DNA from: Pseudomonadota bacterium
GTDB taxonomy: Bacteria > Pseudomonadota > Gammaproteobacteria > Pseudomonadales > UBA5518
DNA length: 8,282 nt
Assembly: GCA_963204845.1 (NCBI GenBank)
Contig: CAUJIL010000236.1
Location: 1-8,282, forward strand
Reading direction: 5' to 3'
Of the stretch, positions 1-6,836 are shown piece after piece (within the stretch, counting starts at the first letter, position 1; each line of letters opens with the position of its first letter). The notes below the pieces were generated by a model. The model was not told the DNA's origin. It did no database searches and saw only the letters and a list, made by a program, of their open reading frames with translations. Both the position numbers and the translations under genes were made by a program.

Positions 1-1329
1 GCTGTCGTCCTGCGGCCGGAAGTAGCCGGACATCACGCTGGGGCCGCGCAGGAAGATGGTACCGGTACGGCGGTCGGGCAGCACCGTGCCGTCGCTGCCG
101 CGGATCTCCATCGTGTAGCCGGGCAGCGGTGTGCCGCAGACGACGAAATCGCGCGCCCGCGCCGACGCGTCGCCGCGCGCCACGACGCGCGCCTCGCCGT
201 GATCGGCCAGGTGGTCGAGGTCGATGCGGTCGGTGGCATAGCCGGTTGCCAGCGGCGCGAAGCTCACCGCCAGCGAGCACTCGGCCATGCCGTAGCAGGC
301 GAGGAACGCGCGCGCGTCGAATCCGGCCGGAGCGAGCACCTCGGCGAAGCGGTCGAGCGTCTCGGGGCGGATCATTTCGGCGCCGATGCCGGCCACGCGC
401 CACTGGCTCAGGTCGAAGCGGGCGGCCTCACCCTCGCGCAGGCGCCGCGCGCAGAGTTCGTAGCCGAACGAGGGGCTGAACGAGATCGTCGCCCGGGTTT
501 GCGACAACAGGCTCAGCCACTGGCGGGGGCGCATCGCGAAGTCGCGCGTGTCCATGTAGTCGACCGGGATCTGCGCCGCGACCGGGACCAGCACCAGGCC
601 GACCAGGCCCATGTCATGGTAGAACGGCAGCCACGAGAAGCAGCGGTCGGCCGGGGTGATCTTCACCCCGTGCGTGATGATGCCGGCGAGGTTGTCCATC
701 ACCGAACGGTGGCGGATGATCACGCCGCGCGGGAAGCGCGTGCTGCCGGAGGTGTATTGCAGGTACGAGACGTCCTCGGCGGTGATCACGGGCAACTCGC
801 GCGGGTCTTCGGGCAGCGCGTGGAATTCCTCGGGCTCGCCGATCATGCGCAGCGCGAGTCCCTCGGTGGCCTCGACCACGAACGGCATGAACGCTTCGGA
901 GGCGATCGCCACGGCCGCGCCGCAGGCGTCGATCAGGCCGCGCAGTTGCGCGACGTAGCTCTGGTGGCCGCCGAGGTTGATTGTCGCCGGCAGCGCGACC
1001 GGTATCAGTCCGGCGTACTGGCAGGCGAAGAAGACGCGCAGGAAATCGGGGCTGGTCTCGGCGACGATCGCGACCCGATCCCCCCGGTCCAGACCCAGAC
1101 CAAGGAAACGTCGGGCCAGCGCGATCGCCTGCGTGCGCAGTTCCGCGTAAGGAAGCGCTGCATGGAGTTCGCCGCGGCCGCTGTAGAAGTTCGCACCATT
1201 CGCGCCGAGCGCCGCATAGTCCAGCGCTTCGGTGAGCGTCCGGAAATCGGCGGCCCGGAACGGAAGGGAATGACTGGTCGGTGTCGATTCGGTCTGCAAA
1301 ACGCTACCTTCGCCGTTGTTGTTCGTCAT
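1..1329 (-). CDS. Fatty-acyl-AMP ligase / acyl-ACP synthetase, C-terminus cut by window edge
   Basis: This is an adenylate-forming enzyme that should activate a fatty acid as acyl-AMP and pass it to a phosphopantetheine thiol, here probably the ACP at 6833-7075. 443 codons are visible; family members are about 580-600 residues, so the C-terminal subdomain with the catalytic lysine lies outside the window. Visible motifs: the phosphate loop YTSGSTRFPRG (residues 192-202; the usual Gly after ST is Arg), SWLPFYHDMGLV (232-243), FSPSFGYELC (284-293), YGMAE (346-350), CGTPLPGY just before 406, and GTIFLRGPSVMSGYF (423-437). The FSPSFGYELC segment and the CGTPLPG motif resemble fatty-acyl-AMP ligases more than classic acyl-CoA ligases. 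The ATG at 1329-1327 is preceded by TTGGAGG, with an 11-nt gap after GGAGG. It is transcribed away from the ceramide synthase candidate. In Caulobacter the equivalent gene is, as I recall, aasR. The AMP-ligase call is firm; acyl-ACP specificity is inferred from context. Confidence 0.93.
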   Translation of the reverse strand, partial: MTNNNGEGSVLQTESTPTSHSLPFRAADFRTLTEALDYAALGANGANFYSGRGELHAALPYAELRTQAIALARRFLGLGLDRGDRVAIVAETSPDFLRVFFACQYAGLIPVALPATINLGGHQSYVAQLRGLIDACGAAVAIASEAFMPFVVEATEGLALRMIGEPEEFHALPEDPRELPVITAEDVSYLQYTSGSTRFPRGVIIRHRSVMDNLAGIITHGVKITPADRCFSWLPFYHDMGLVGLVLVPVAAQIPVDYMDTRDFAMRPRQWLSLLSQTRATISFSPSFGYELCARRLREGEAARFDLSQWRVAGIGAEMIRPETLDRFAEVLAPAGFDARAFLACYGMAECSLAVSFAPLATGYATDRIDLDHLADHGEARVVARGDASARARDFVVCGTPLPGYTMEIRGSDGTVLPDRRTGTIFLRGPSVMSGYFRPQDDS

Positions 1330-1587
1330 CGCGACGGCTGCCTCCAATCCCGTGTGAGCCGGGTGCCGACCTTGCGCCACTGCCAGCTCCCGTGCGCGCC
1401 ACGCACTCGCCGTGCCGGCAGGGAGCCGCTGAATACTCATGTATTTTCGTTTGGATGGGCGCCAAATCAACCTGCACCGAGTGGTACTATTTGGCCGCGG
1501 AAGCAGCAATTTTGCGCTTTGTCGCGATCGCTAATCGGTGGATTTGAAACGAAAATCCGTTCGCACCAACGGACCGGGCGGCATCCC
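1330..1587. promoter_or_regulatory. Divergent intergenic region between acyl-AMP ligase and ceramide synthase candidate
   Basis: These 258 bases separate two divergently transcribed genes, so both promoters should lie here. About 1428-1560 is clearly richer in A and T than the flanking genes. It holds short dyads: AATAC-4 nt-GTATT (1432-1445), TTTGG-7 nt-CCAAA (1450-1466), GCCAAAT-21 nt-ATTTGGC (1461-1495), the palindrome GCGATCGC (1524-1531) and GGATTT-7 nt-AAATCC (1540-1558). I found no convincing -35/-10 pair on either strand; TACTAT at 1485-1490 is only a weak -10 candidate for the plus strand. A plus-strand open frame runs through this gap but has no coding character. Confidence 0.6.
1540..1558. 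promoter_or_regulatory. Inverted repeat upstream of ceramide synthase candidate (possible operator)
   Basis: GGATTT and AAATCC form perfect 6-bp arms around a 7-nt centre, ending 29 nt before the ATG at 1588. The position suits an operator or a 5' leader hairpin. A dyad this short can arise by chance in an AT-rich patch, and no known regulator site was recognised. Confidence 0.25.
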
Positions 1588-2724
1588 ATGGCAAGCCACG
1601 CAGCAGTCGAGATCGTAGCGGCGGACAGCGCCGCGCGCCGACGCGATTTCCTGCGCCTGCCGCACCGGCTCTACGCGCAGGATCCGCTGTGGGTCGCGCC
1701 GCTCGAAATCGAACTGCGCCAGCGTTTGTGGGGGGGCAATCCGTACCTGCAGCACGCCAGTGTGCAGGCGTGGGTGGCGTTGCGCGACGGCCGTCCGGTG
1801 GGACGGATCAGCGCGCAATTCGACCGCCTGCAGCAGGAGTACCACGACGACATGGCAGGCTCCTTCGGCCTGTTCGAGTCGGAGGACGACCCGCGCGTCG
1901 CCGAGGCGCTGTTCGAGGCGGCCGCTGCGTGGCTGCGCGGGCACGGGGCGCGCTGCCTGCGCGGGCCGCTGAACCTGTCGGTCAACGAGGAGTGCGGACT
2001 GCTCGTCGAGGGCTTCGACACGCCGCCGTCGATCATGATGGGGCACGGCCGCCCGTACTACGACGCGCTGCTCGCCGGCTCCGGCCTGAGTGGGGCGCGC
2101 GACCTGCTCGCCTACCGCGTGGCGCCGGACTTCGCCGCGCCGCGCGTGATGCAGCGGCTCGCCGATTCGCTCGCCGTGCAGGTGCGCGTGCGCACGCTGG
2201 ACCGCGCGCACAAGGCGCGCGACCTGGAAATACTGCGCGAGGTGTTCAACGACGCGTGGTCGCAGAACTATGGCTTCGTGCCGTTCACGGTCGAGGAGTT
2301 CGACGAGGTCGGCCGGCTGATGACGCTGCTGCTGCCCGAGGACTACGTGCAGATCGCCGAGGTCGATGGCGAGCCCGCGGCGTTCATCGTCGCGATGCCG
2401 AACATCCACGAGATCACCGCGACGCTGCGCGGACGGTTGCTGCCGTTCGGCTGGCTGCGGCTGCTGTGGGGCGTGAAGGTGCGCCACCCGCGCAGCGCGC
2501 GTGTGCCGCTGATGGGCGTGCGCCGCCGCTACCAGCACTCGCGCCTCGGGCCGGGGCTCGCGTTCATGGTGATCGACGCCGTGCGCAAGGGGCTGTGCGC
2601 GCGCGGCGTGCGCGAAGTCGAGCTGTCGTGGATCCTCGAGGACAACGCGGGGATGCGCGGCATCATCGAGGCGATCGGCGGCACGGTCTACAAGCGGTAC
2701 CGCCTCTACGAGAAGGCGCTCTAG
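1588..2724 (+). CDS. bcerS: GNAT-superfamily N-acyltransferase of the YghO / bacterial ceramide synthase family
   Basis: Probable ceramide synthase that N-acylates 3-oxo-sphinganine with an acyl-CoA or acyl-ACP. The function is inferred from family resemblance plus the spt, acp and ligase neighbours. The 378-residue protein shows the family pattern throughout: LYAQDPLWVAPL (29-39), FGLFESEDD (93-101), GPLNLSVNEECGLLVEGFD (126-144), MMGHGRPYY (150-158), VFNDAWSQNYGFVP (219-232), VAMPNIHE (268-275), RVPLMGVRRRYQ (305-316), ELSWILEDN (345-353) and YKRYRLYEKAL at the C-terminus. The first part is the family-specific N-terminal region; the second half carries the GNAT acyl-donor fold. The frame stays open upstream to about 199, but that extension is antisense to the ligase. 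Family similarity begins at the ATG at 1588, whose ribosome site is poor (GGACCGGG at 1571-1578). The stop lies 3 nt before the next gene, implying co-translation. Confidence 0.88.
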   Translation: MASHAAVEIVAADSAARRRDFLRLPHRLYAQDPLWVAPLEIELRQRLWGGNPYLQHASVQAWVALRDGRPVGRISAQFDRLQQEYHDDMAGSFGLFESEDDPRVAEALFEAAAAWLRGHGARCLRGPLNLSVNEECGLLVEGFDTPPSIMMGHGRPYYDALLAGSGLSGARDLLAYRVAPDFAAPRVMQRLADSLAVQVRVRTLDRAHKARDLEILREVFNDAWSQNYGFVPFTVEEFDEVGRLMTLLLPEDYVQIAEVDGEPAAFIVAMPNIHEITATLRGRLLPFGWLRLLWGVKVRHPRSARVPLMGVRRRYQHSRLGPGLAFMVIDAVRKGLCARGVREVELSWILEDNAGMRGIIEAIGGTVYKRYRLYEKAL

Positions 2725-2727
2725 ACC

Positions 2728-3543
2728 ATGTCCGACCGACCTGGCGCCCCGTCGTTTGCCGCCATCGTGCTCGCCGGCGACCGCTCCGCCGCCGACCCGC
2801 TGGTCGCGGCGTCCGGACGCGGCGCCAAGGCACTGCTGGCGATCGACGGCACGCCGATGCTGCTGCGCGTGCTGGACGCACTGGCGCGCTCGCGCAGCGT
2901 GGGCGCGGTCACGCTGAGCGGCCCGGCGCGCGAGGCGATCGCCGCCGACGCGCTGCTGCAGCGCCGGCTCGCCGACGGCGCACTCGCGTGGGTGCCCGCG
3001 CAGGCCACGCCGAGCACCAGCGCCGCGCAGGCGCTGGCCGGCATCGACGCGCGCACGCCGGTGCTGCTGACCACGGCTGACCATCCGCTGCTGGCGCCGG
3101 CGATGGTCGAGCACTTCTGTGCGGCCGCGCTGGCAAGCGGCGCCGACGTCGCGGTGGGACTCGCGCCGTATGCGCTGGTGCGCGCCAACTTCCCGACCAT
3201 GCGCAAGACCGTGCTGCGTTTCAGCGACGAGGCGTACTGTGGCTGCAACCTGTTCGCGTTCCTGACGCCGGCCGGGCGCCGCATGGCGGATCTGTGGCGG
3301 GCGGTGGAAGCCGAGCGCAAGTCGCCGTTGAAGGTGATGCGCATGCTCGGCTGGACGTCGGTGTTGCGCTACCGGATGGGATGGTTGTCGCTCGGCGGTG
3401 CCGCGCGGGCGCTGTCGCGGCGCACCGGGATCGCGATCGCAGCGGTCACGCTGCCGTTCGGCGATGCCGCGGTCGACGTCGATTCGCCCGCGGACTTCAC
3501 GCTGGTCGAGCAACGCCTGCGCGCGCTGCGTGGTGCCGCCTGA
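2728..3543 (+). CDS. MobA-like nucleotidyltransferase (NTP_transf_3 type)
   Basis: This 271-residue protein has a Rossmann-like nucleotidyltransferase fold, expected to move NMP from an NTP to a phosphorylated substrate. Visible features are IVLAGDRS (13-20, the nucleotide-binding start, with Asp where MobA has the second Gly of LAGG), GAKALLAIDGTPML (32-45, with the conserved Lys34), LLTTADHPLL (113-122, with the metal-binding Asp118), YCGCNLFAF (170-178) and VDVDSPADF (249-257). It lacks the RMGxxK motif of molybdenum-cofactor MobA, so a role in molybdenum cofactor synthesis is unlikely. ATG follows the upstream stop by 3 nt; AGAAGG at 2711-2716 is a plausible ribosome site inside the end of the upstream gene. 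Coupling to a ceramide synthase candidate suggests it activates a polar head-group precursor, for example as a CDP or UDP derivative. The substrate is unknown. Confidence 0.88.
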   Translation: MSDRPGAPSFAAIVLAGDRSAADPLVAASGRGAKALLAIDGTPMLLRVLDALARSRSVGAVTLSGPAREAIAADALLQRRLADGALAWVPAQATPSTSAAQALAGIDARTPVLLTTADHPLLAPAMVEHFCAAALASGADVAVGLAPYALVRANFPTMRKTVLRFSDEAYCGCNLFAFLTPAGRRMADLWRAVEAERKSPLKVMRMLGWTSVLRYRMGWLSLGGAARALSRRTGIAIAAVTLPFGDAAVDVDSPADFTLVEQRLRALRGAA

Positions 3544-3550
3544 GCGTGCG

Positions 3551-3567
3551 GCGCCGGCGGCCGGCGC
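3551..3567. terminator. GC hairpin at convergent gene junction (possible bidirectional terminator)
   Basis: GCGCCGG, a 3-nt loop (CGG) and CCGGCGC form a perfect 7-bp stem between two genes that converge with only 24 nt between stop codons. There is no T-tract on either side, so intrinsic termination is uncertain. It may only stall polymerase or shield 3' ends. Confidence 0.35.
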
Positions 3568-4668
3568 TCAGACGGGCAGGATGCGCATTTCCTGGTAGCG
3601 GCGCACGTACTTGCGCACCATGTCCAGCGAATCCTCGCAACCGTGGAAACCCGCCTTGCGCAGCTTGATCGTGCTGACCAGACCCCAGCGCAGCGGATCG
3701 CTGCCGGCGGGGAGGTCCATCACGTTGCTCATCTCCAGCGAGCCGCTGAACAGTTCGGTCACGTCCTCGGGAGCGTGCAGGCCGTAGCGCCTGACCATGG
3801 CGGGCCACAGCGCGGCCATCTCGCGCACCTCCTGCGACGCGTTCACCCGGCGCGGCTCGCCGAGCGCCATGCCGAAGCAGTCGGCGACCACCGGAAAACG
3901 CTCCCGATGCGATACCACATCGCCGTTGGAGATGTTGAAGGTCTCGTCGCGTGCCGCCGGCGCGTCCGCGGCCCACGCGAGCGCCTCGGCGATGAGATCC
4001 GCGTCGGTGGCCTCGTTGACCATGCAGACACCGGCCGGCAGCGGCAGGTCGAGCCCCGCCTCGCGCCGCAGCGCCGCGTACAGCGGCAGCATCAGGAAGG
4101 CGTTCATCGGCGAGCCGATCGCCGCGCCGGCGATACCGACCGGGCGCCATACGGTCCAGTGCCAGCCTTGCCCGTGCTGGCGCGCGCGGATGTAGTCTTC
4201 CTGCGCGTGATAGAAGTTCGGGTGCACCAGCCGCGGCAGGCATTCGCGCATCGGGATCGGCACGTGGGCATCCGGCAGGTGGCAGCCGTAGGCCTTGGCG
4301 CCGTGCACCAGCGACACGTGCCGCAAGCCCCTGGCGACCGCGACCAGCGGTTCCATCAGGTTGCGCAGCATCGCGGCGTTCTTCGCGATCTGCGCCGGAT
4401 CGGACCAGCCGCCATAGATGTCGTCGAGTTTCTCGGCGACCGCCGTGTACACCACGTGCGTGACCTCGCTCATCGCGCCGAAGGCCGCGGCGCAGGCGCG
4501 CTCGTCGGCCAGATCCACCGCCACGTGGCGCACGCGCGCCGGCATCGCGAGCGGCGGGCGCCGCGACACCGCGATCACGTTCCAGTCCTCGCGGGCGCCG
4601 AAGTGGCGCACCGCGGCGCTGCCTACCAGACCGGACGCGCCGGCGACGATGATCGTTCTGCTGCTCAT
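3568..4668 (-). CDS. PRISE-type NAD(P)-dependent short-chain dehydrogenase/reductase; ceramide reductase candidate
   Basis: This 366-residue atypical SDR begins with the Rossmann motif GASGLVG (10-16). Its later motifs match the PRISE family (progesterone 5-beta-reductase / iridoid synthase-like): THVVYTAVAEK (70-80), HVSLVHGAKAYG (117-128), NFYHAQEDYI (151-160), WTVWRPVGIAG (171-181), TDADLIAE (221-228) and FNISNGDV (244-251). The family's catalytic Lys and Tyr correspond to Lys125 and Tyr153, both present, so it should be active. PRISE enzymes typically reduce enones; in this locus the inferred job is reducing the 3-oxo group of 3-oxo-ceramide or 3-oxo-sphinganine, or modifying a lipid product. 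The ATG at 4668-4666 has an excellent ribosome site (CAGGAG, 6-nt spacing). It is last in the acp-spt-phosphoesterase operon, 48 nt after the preceding stop. Family call strong; substrate open. Confidence 0.9.
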   Translation of the reverse strand: MSSRTIIVAGASGLVGSAAVRHFGAREDWNVIAVSRRPPLAMPARVRHVAVDLADERACAAAFGAMSEVTHVVYTAVAEKLDDIYGGWSDPAQIAKNAAMLRNLMEPLVAVARGLRHVSLVHGAKAYGCHLPDAHVPIPMRECLPRLVHPNFYHAQEDYIRARQHGQGWHWTVWRPVGIAGAAIGSPMNAFLMLPLYAALRREAGLDLPLPAGVCMVNEATDADLIAEALAWAADAPAARDETFNISNGDVVSHRERFPVVADCFGMALGEPRRVNASQEVREMAALWPAMVRRYGLHAPEDVTELFSGSLEMSNVMDLPAGSDPLRWGLVSTIKLRKAGFHGCEDSLDMVRKYVRRYQEMRILPV

Positions 4669-4716
4669 GCATGGCTCCTGTGTGATGGGGGATCGCCGTC
4701 GGGCCCGCGGCCGCCC

Positions 4717-5655
4717 TCAGGCAGAGCGCGGCACCGCGAAGTTCGCGAGCGGTCGCTGTACGAACATTCCCGTCGCGGCGTCGTGGCGGCGCGCGTCGAC
4801 GCGCACCTGCCAGCCCCCCGCGCCCGGCGTGACGCTGCAGACATTGTATTCGGCGGCGTGGGTGGACAGCACGCCCGCGGCCGAAGCCGACGGGATGCCG
4901 AACACCGGGATCGCGCTGCCGGGGAGCCGGATCAGGCTCTGCAGCGCGCGGTGACGGTGCCCGTGCAGCACCAGGTCGACCGGCGCGCGGCGCAGCAGCG
5001 CGCACAGCGCCGCGGCATCGATGAGCCGCTTGCGCCACTTCTCCTCGCCCGGTACCGGCGGATGGTGCAGCAGCAGCACGCGCAGCAACCCGCGGCCGCG
5101 CAGTCCCTCGAGCAGGGATGCGAGCCGTGCGAGCTGCGTGGCGCCGACGCGCCCGATCGCCATGAACGGCGGCGAGGCGATCGCGCTGTCGAGCCCGATG
5201 AACGCCACCGTGCCGCGCACGCGCAGCAGCGGGAACGGATCGTCCGCGTGGCGTCCGTCCGGAGGCGTGTCGGAACGCATGAACTCGCTCCACTGGCCGC
5301 AGGACTCCTCCCACGTGCCGCGCACATAGCGGTCGTGGTTGCCGGGCACCACGGTCACGCGGTCCGGGGTGCCGATCGTCTGCAGCCAGCGGCGGGCGGA
5401 CGCGAACTCCTCGGGCAGCGCGATGTTCGTGAGGTCGCCGGTGACGACGGTGTGGTCCGGTGCCAGCGCGAGCAGGTCGGCGCGCAGCGCGTCGAGCATT
5501 TCCGGGCGGTGCTCGTGCCGGCGCCGGCGCTGCCACGACAGGTAGCCCAGCGCGCGCTTGCTCGCGAGCCGCCGCCAGCGCACCGCCGACAGGTCCGAGA
5601 GGTGCGGATCGGACAGGTGCGCGAAACGGAATACGCCGTGGACGTCGGAACTCAC
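4717..5655 (-). CDS. Calcineurin-like metallophosphoesterase (class III phosphodiesterase type)
   Basis: A 312-residue dinuclear-metal phosphoesterase with all usual motifs: SDPHL (15-19), GDLTN (73-77), GNHD (105-108), LLHHPP (195-200) and HGHRH (231-235). No signal peptide or membrane segment is evident, so it is probably cytosolic or peripheral. The open frame continues upstream to 5931, but that part is antisense-like sequence inside spt. The likely start is GTG at 5655-5653, which overlaps the spt stop as GTGA and sits just before the first conserved strand. Translation is therefore probably coupled to spt; the ribosome site itself is weak. A role in hydrolysing a phosphodiester or pyrophosphate on a sphingolipid or its nucleotide-activated head group is inferred from the operon. 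Class III enzymes are often annotated as cyclic-nucleotide phosphodiesterases or LpxH-like, and neither can be excluded. Confidence 0.9.
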   Translation of the reverse strand: MSSDVHGVFRFAHLSDPHLSDLSAVRWRRLASKRALGYLSWQRRRRHEHRPEMLDALRADLLALAPDHTVVTGDLTNIALPEEFASARRWLQTIGTPDRVTVVPGNHDRYVRGTWEESCGQWSEFMRSDTPPDGRHADDPFPLLRVRGTVAFIGLDSAIASPPFMAIGRVGATQLARLASLLEGLRGRGLLRVLLLHHPPVPGEEKWRKRLIDAAALCALLRRAPVDLVLHGHRHRALQSLIRLPGSAIPVFGIPSASAAGVLSTHAAEYNVCSVTPGAGGWQVRVDARRHDAATGMFVQRPLANFAVPRSA

Positions 5656-6836
5656 GCGCCGTTCCGCAGCGAGGCGAAGGCGTCGACGATGCGGTCGATC
5701 TGGTCGTCGGTGTGCGCCGCGCCGACGCTGCAGCGCAGCAGGCTGAACGTCGACGGCGAGGCGGGCGGAACCACCAGGTTCACGTAGACGCCGCGCTCGA
5801 GCAGCTCGGGCCACCAGCGCAGCGCCGTTGCACGATCCTCGAGACGCACCGCAACCACCGGGCCCGGCTCCGGCCCCAGCGTGAACCCCAGCCGCGCGAG
5901 CCCGGCGTAGAGCCGTTCGGCGTTGCGCCACAGCTGCTCGCGCAGGTGCGGGCGCTCGCGCAGGTGGCGCAGCGCCACGCGGGTCGAGGCGATCACCGAC
6001 GGCGACGGCGAGGCAGTGAAGATGTAGGAGCGGATCGAGAAGCGGATCGCCTCGAGCTCGGGCCGGTTGCTGACGCAGTAACCCCCGATCGAGCCGAGGC
6101 TCTTGCTGAACGTGCCGACCACGAAGTCAACGGCGTCCTCGACGCCAGCGGCCTCGGCGAGCCCGCGGCCGTGCGCGCCCAGCACGCCCAGTGAATGCGC
6201 CTCGTCGACCATCAGGCAGAAATCGTGGCGCTGCTTCAGCCGGGCGATCTCCGCCAGCGGCGCGCGGTCGCCGAGCATGCTGTAGATGCCCTCGACGATC
6301 ACCAACGTGTTCGCCGCGCGCTCGCCCAGTCGTTCGAGCCGGCGCTCGAGGTTCGCGGCATCGCTGTGGCGGAAGCGGATCACCTCGGCGCCACCCAGGC
6401 GCACGCCGTCGTAGATGCTGGCGTGGCTGTCGGCGTCGAGCAGCACCACGTCGCCGGGGCCGGCGAGGGTCGCGCCCATCCCCATGGTCGCGCTGAAGCC
6501 GGTGGAGAACACGATCGCGTGACGCCGGTCGTAGAACGCCGCGAGTTCCTGCTCGAGCGCGACGTGGTCGGCGAAGGTGCCGTTGGCCATCCGCGAGCCG
6601 GTGGTGCCGGTGCCCTGTTCGGCCAGCGCGTGCTGCGCGGCGGCGATGCAGTCCGGATCGAAGGTCAGCCCGAGGTAGTTGTTGGTGCCCGCGAGTATCA
6701 CGCGGCGGCCGTCGACGATCGCCTCGGTGGAGGAGAGGATCTTTTCGGTCACGGCGCCGAACGGACGGATGCCGAGCGCGTCGAGCTCGGCGCGCACCGC
6801 CGCCATCGGGGCGAACTTCTCGAGCAGCCGGTTCAT
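5652..6836 (-). CDS. spt: Serine palmitoyltransferase (alpha-oxoamine synthase family)
   Basis: A 394-residue PLP enzyme that should condense serine with a fatty acyl thioester to 3-oxo-sphinganine, releasing CO2; this is the committed sphingolipid step. Visible residues: NNYLGL (52-57), TTGSRMANGT (78-87), DSHAS with PLP-stacking His138, DEAHS with Asp211 and His214, and TFSKSLGSIGGY with the Schiff-base Lys245. YIFTASPSPSV in the C-terminal half resembles serine palmitoyltransferases. Alternatives within the family are biotin-pathway AONS (BioF) and 2-amino-3-ketobutyrate ligase. The adjoining acp and the GNAT ceramide synthase candidate favour serine palmitoyltransferase. No membrane segment is apparent, as in other soluble bacterial enzymes. 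Its ATG overlaps the acp stop (ATGA), with GGAG 8 nt upstream, and its own stop overlaps the next start (GTGA), so the three genes are tightly coupled. Confidence 0.92.
   Translation of the reverse strand: MNRLLEKFAPMAAVRAELDALGIRPFGAVTEKILSSTEAIVDGRRVILAGTNNYLGLTFDPDCIAAAQHALAEQGTGTTGSRMANGTFADHVALEQELAAFYDRRHAIVFSTGFSATMGMGATLAGPGDVVLLDADSHASIYDGVRLGGAEVIRFRHSDAANLERRLERLGERAANTLVIVEGIYSMLGDRAPLAEIARLKQRHDFCLMVDEAHSLGVLGAHGRGLAEAAGVEDAVDFVVGTFSKSLGSIGGYCVSNRPELEAIRFSIRSYIFTASPSPSVIASTRVALRHLRERPHLREQLWRNAERLYAGLARLGFTLGPEPGPVVAVRLEDRATALRWWPELLERGVYVNLVVPPASPSTFSLLRCSVGAAHTDDQIDRIVDAFASLRNGA

Noticed and set aside
199..1587. Long plus-strand open frame upstream of and in frame with the ceramide synthase candidate
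   Set aside because: It lies antisense to the well-supported acyl-AMP ligase, its translation is low-complexity Arg/Ala/Gly/His-rich text, and family similarity begins only at 1588.
1531..3513. 660-codon minus-strand open frame opposite the GNAT and nucleotidyltransferase genes
   Set aside because: It is a GC-bias shadow: no domain motifs, Arg/Ala/His/Gln-rich, and both sense genes show clear conserved motifs.
3497..5787. Open frames of 679 codons (minus) and 714 codons (plus) across the SDR, phosphoesterase and spt genes
   Set aside because: Both overlap genes with intact catalytic motifs and have no recognisable domains; they are frame shadows produced by high GC.
5656..5931. Longer N-terminus for the metallophosphoesterase (404 residues)
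   Set aside because: The extra 92 codons lie inside spt in another frame and look non-coding; GTG 5655 gives a GTGA overlap and starts just before the first conserved strand.
5652..6836. Biotin-pathway BioF (AONS) or threonine-pathway Kbl
   Set aside because: No biotin or threonine genes are nearby. The adjacent ACP, GNAT ceramide synthase candidate and the YIFTASPSPS segment favour serine palmitoyltransferase, although a phylogeny would settle it.
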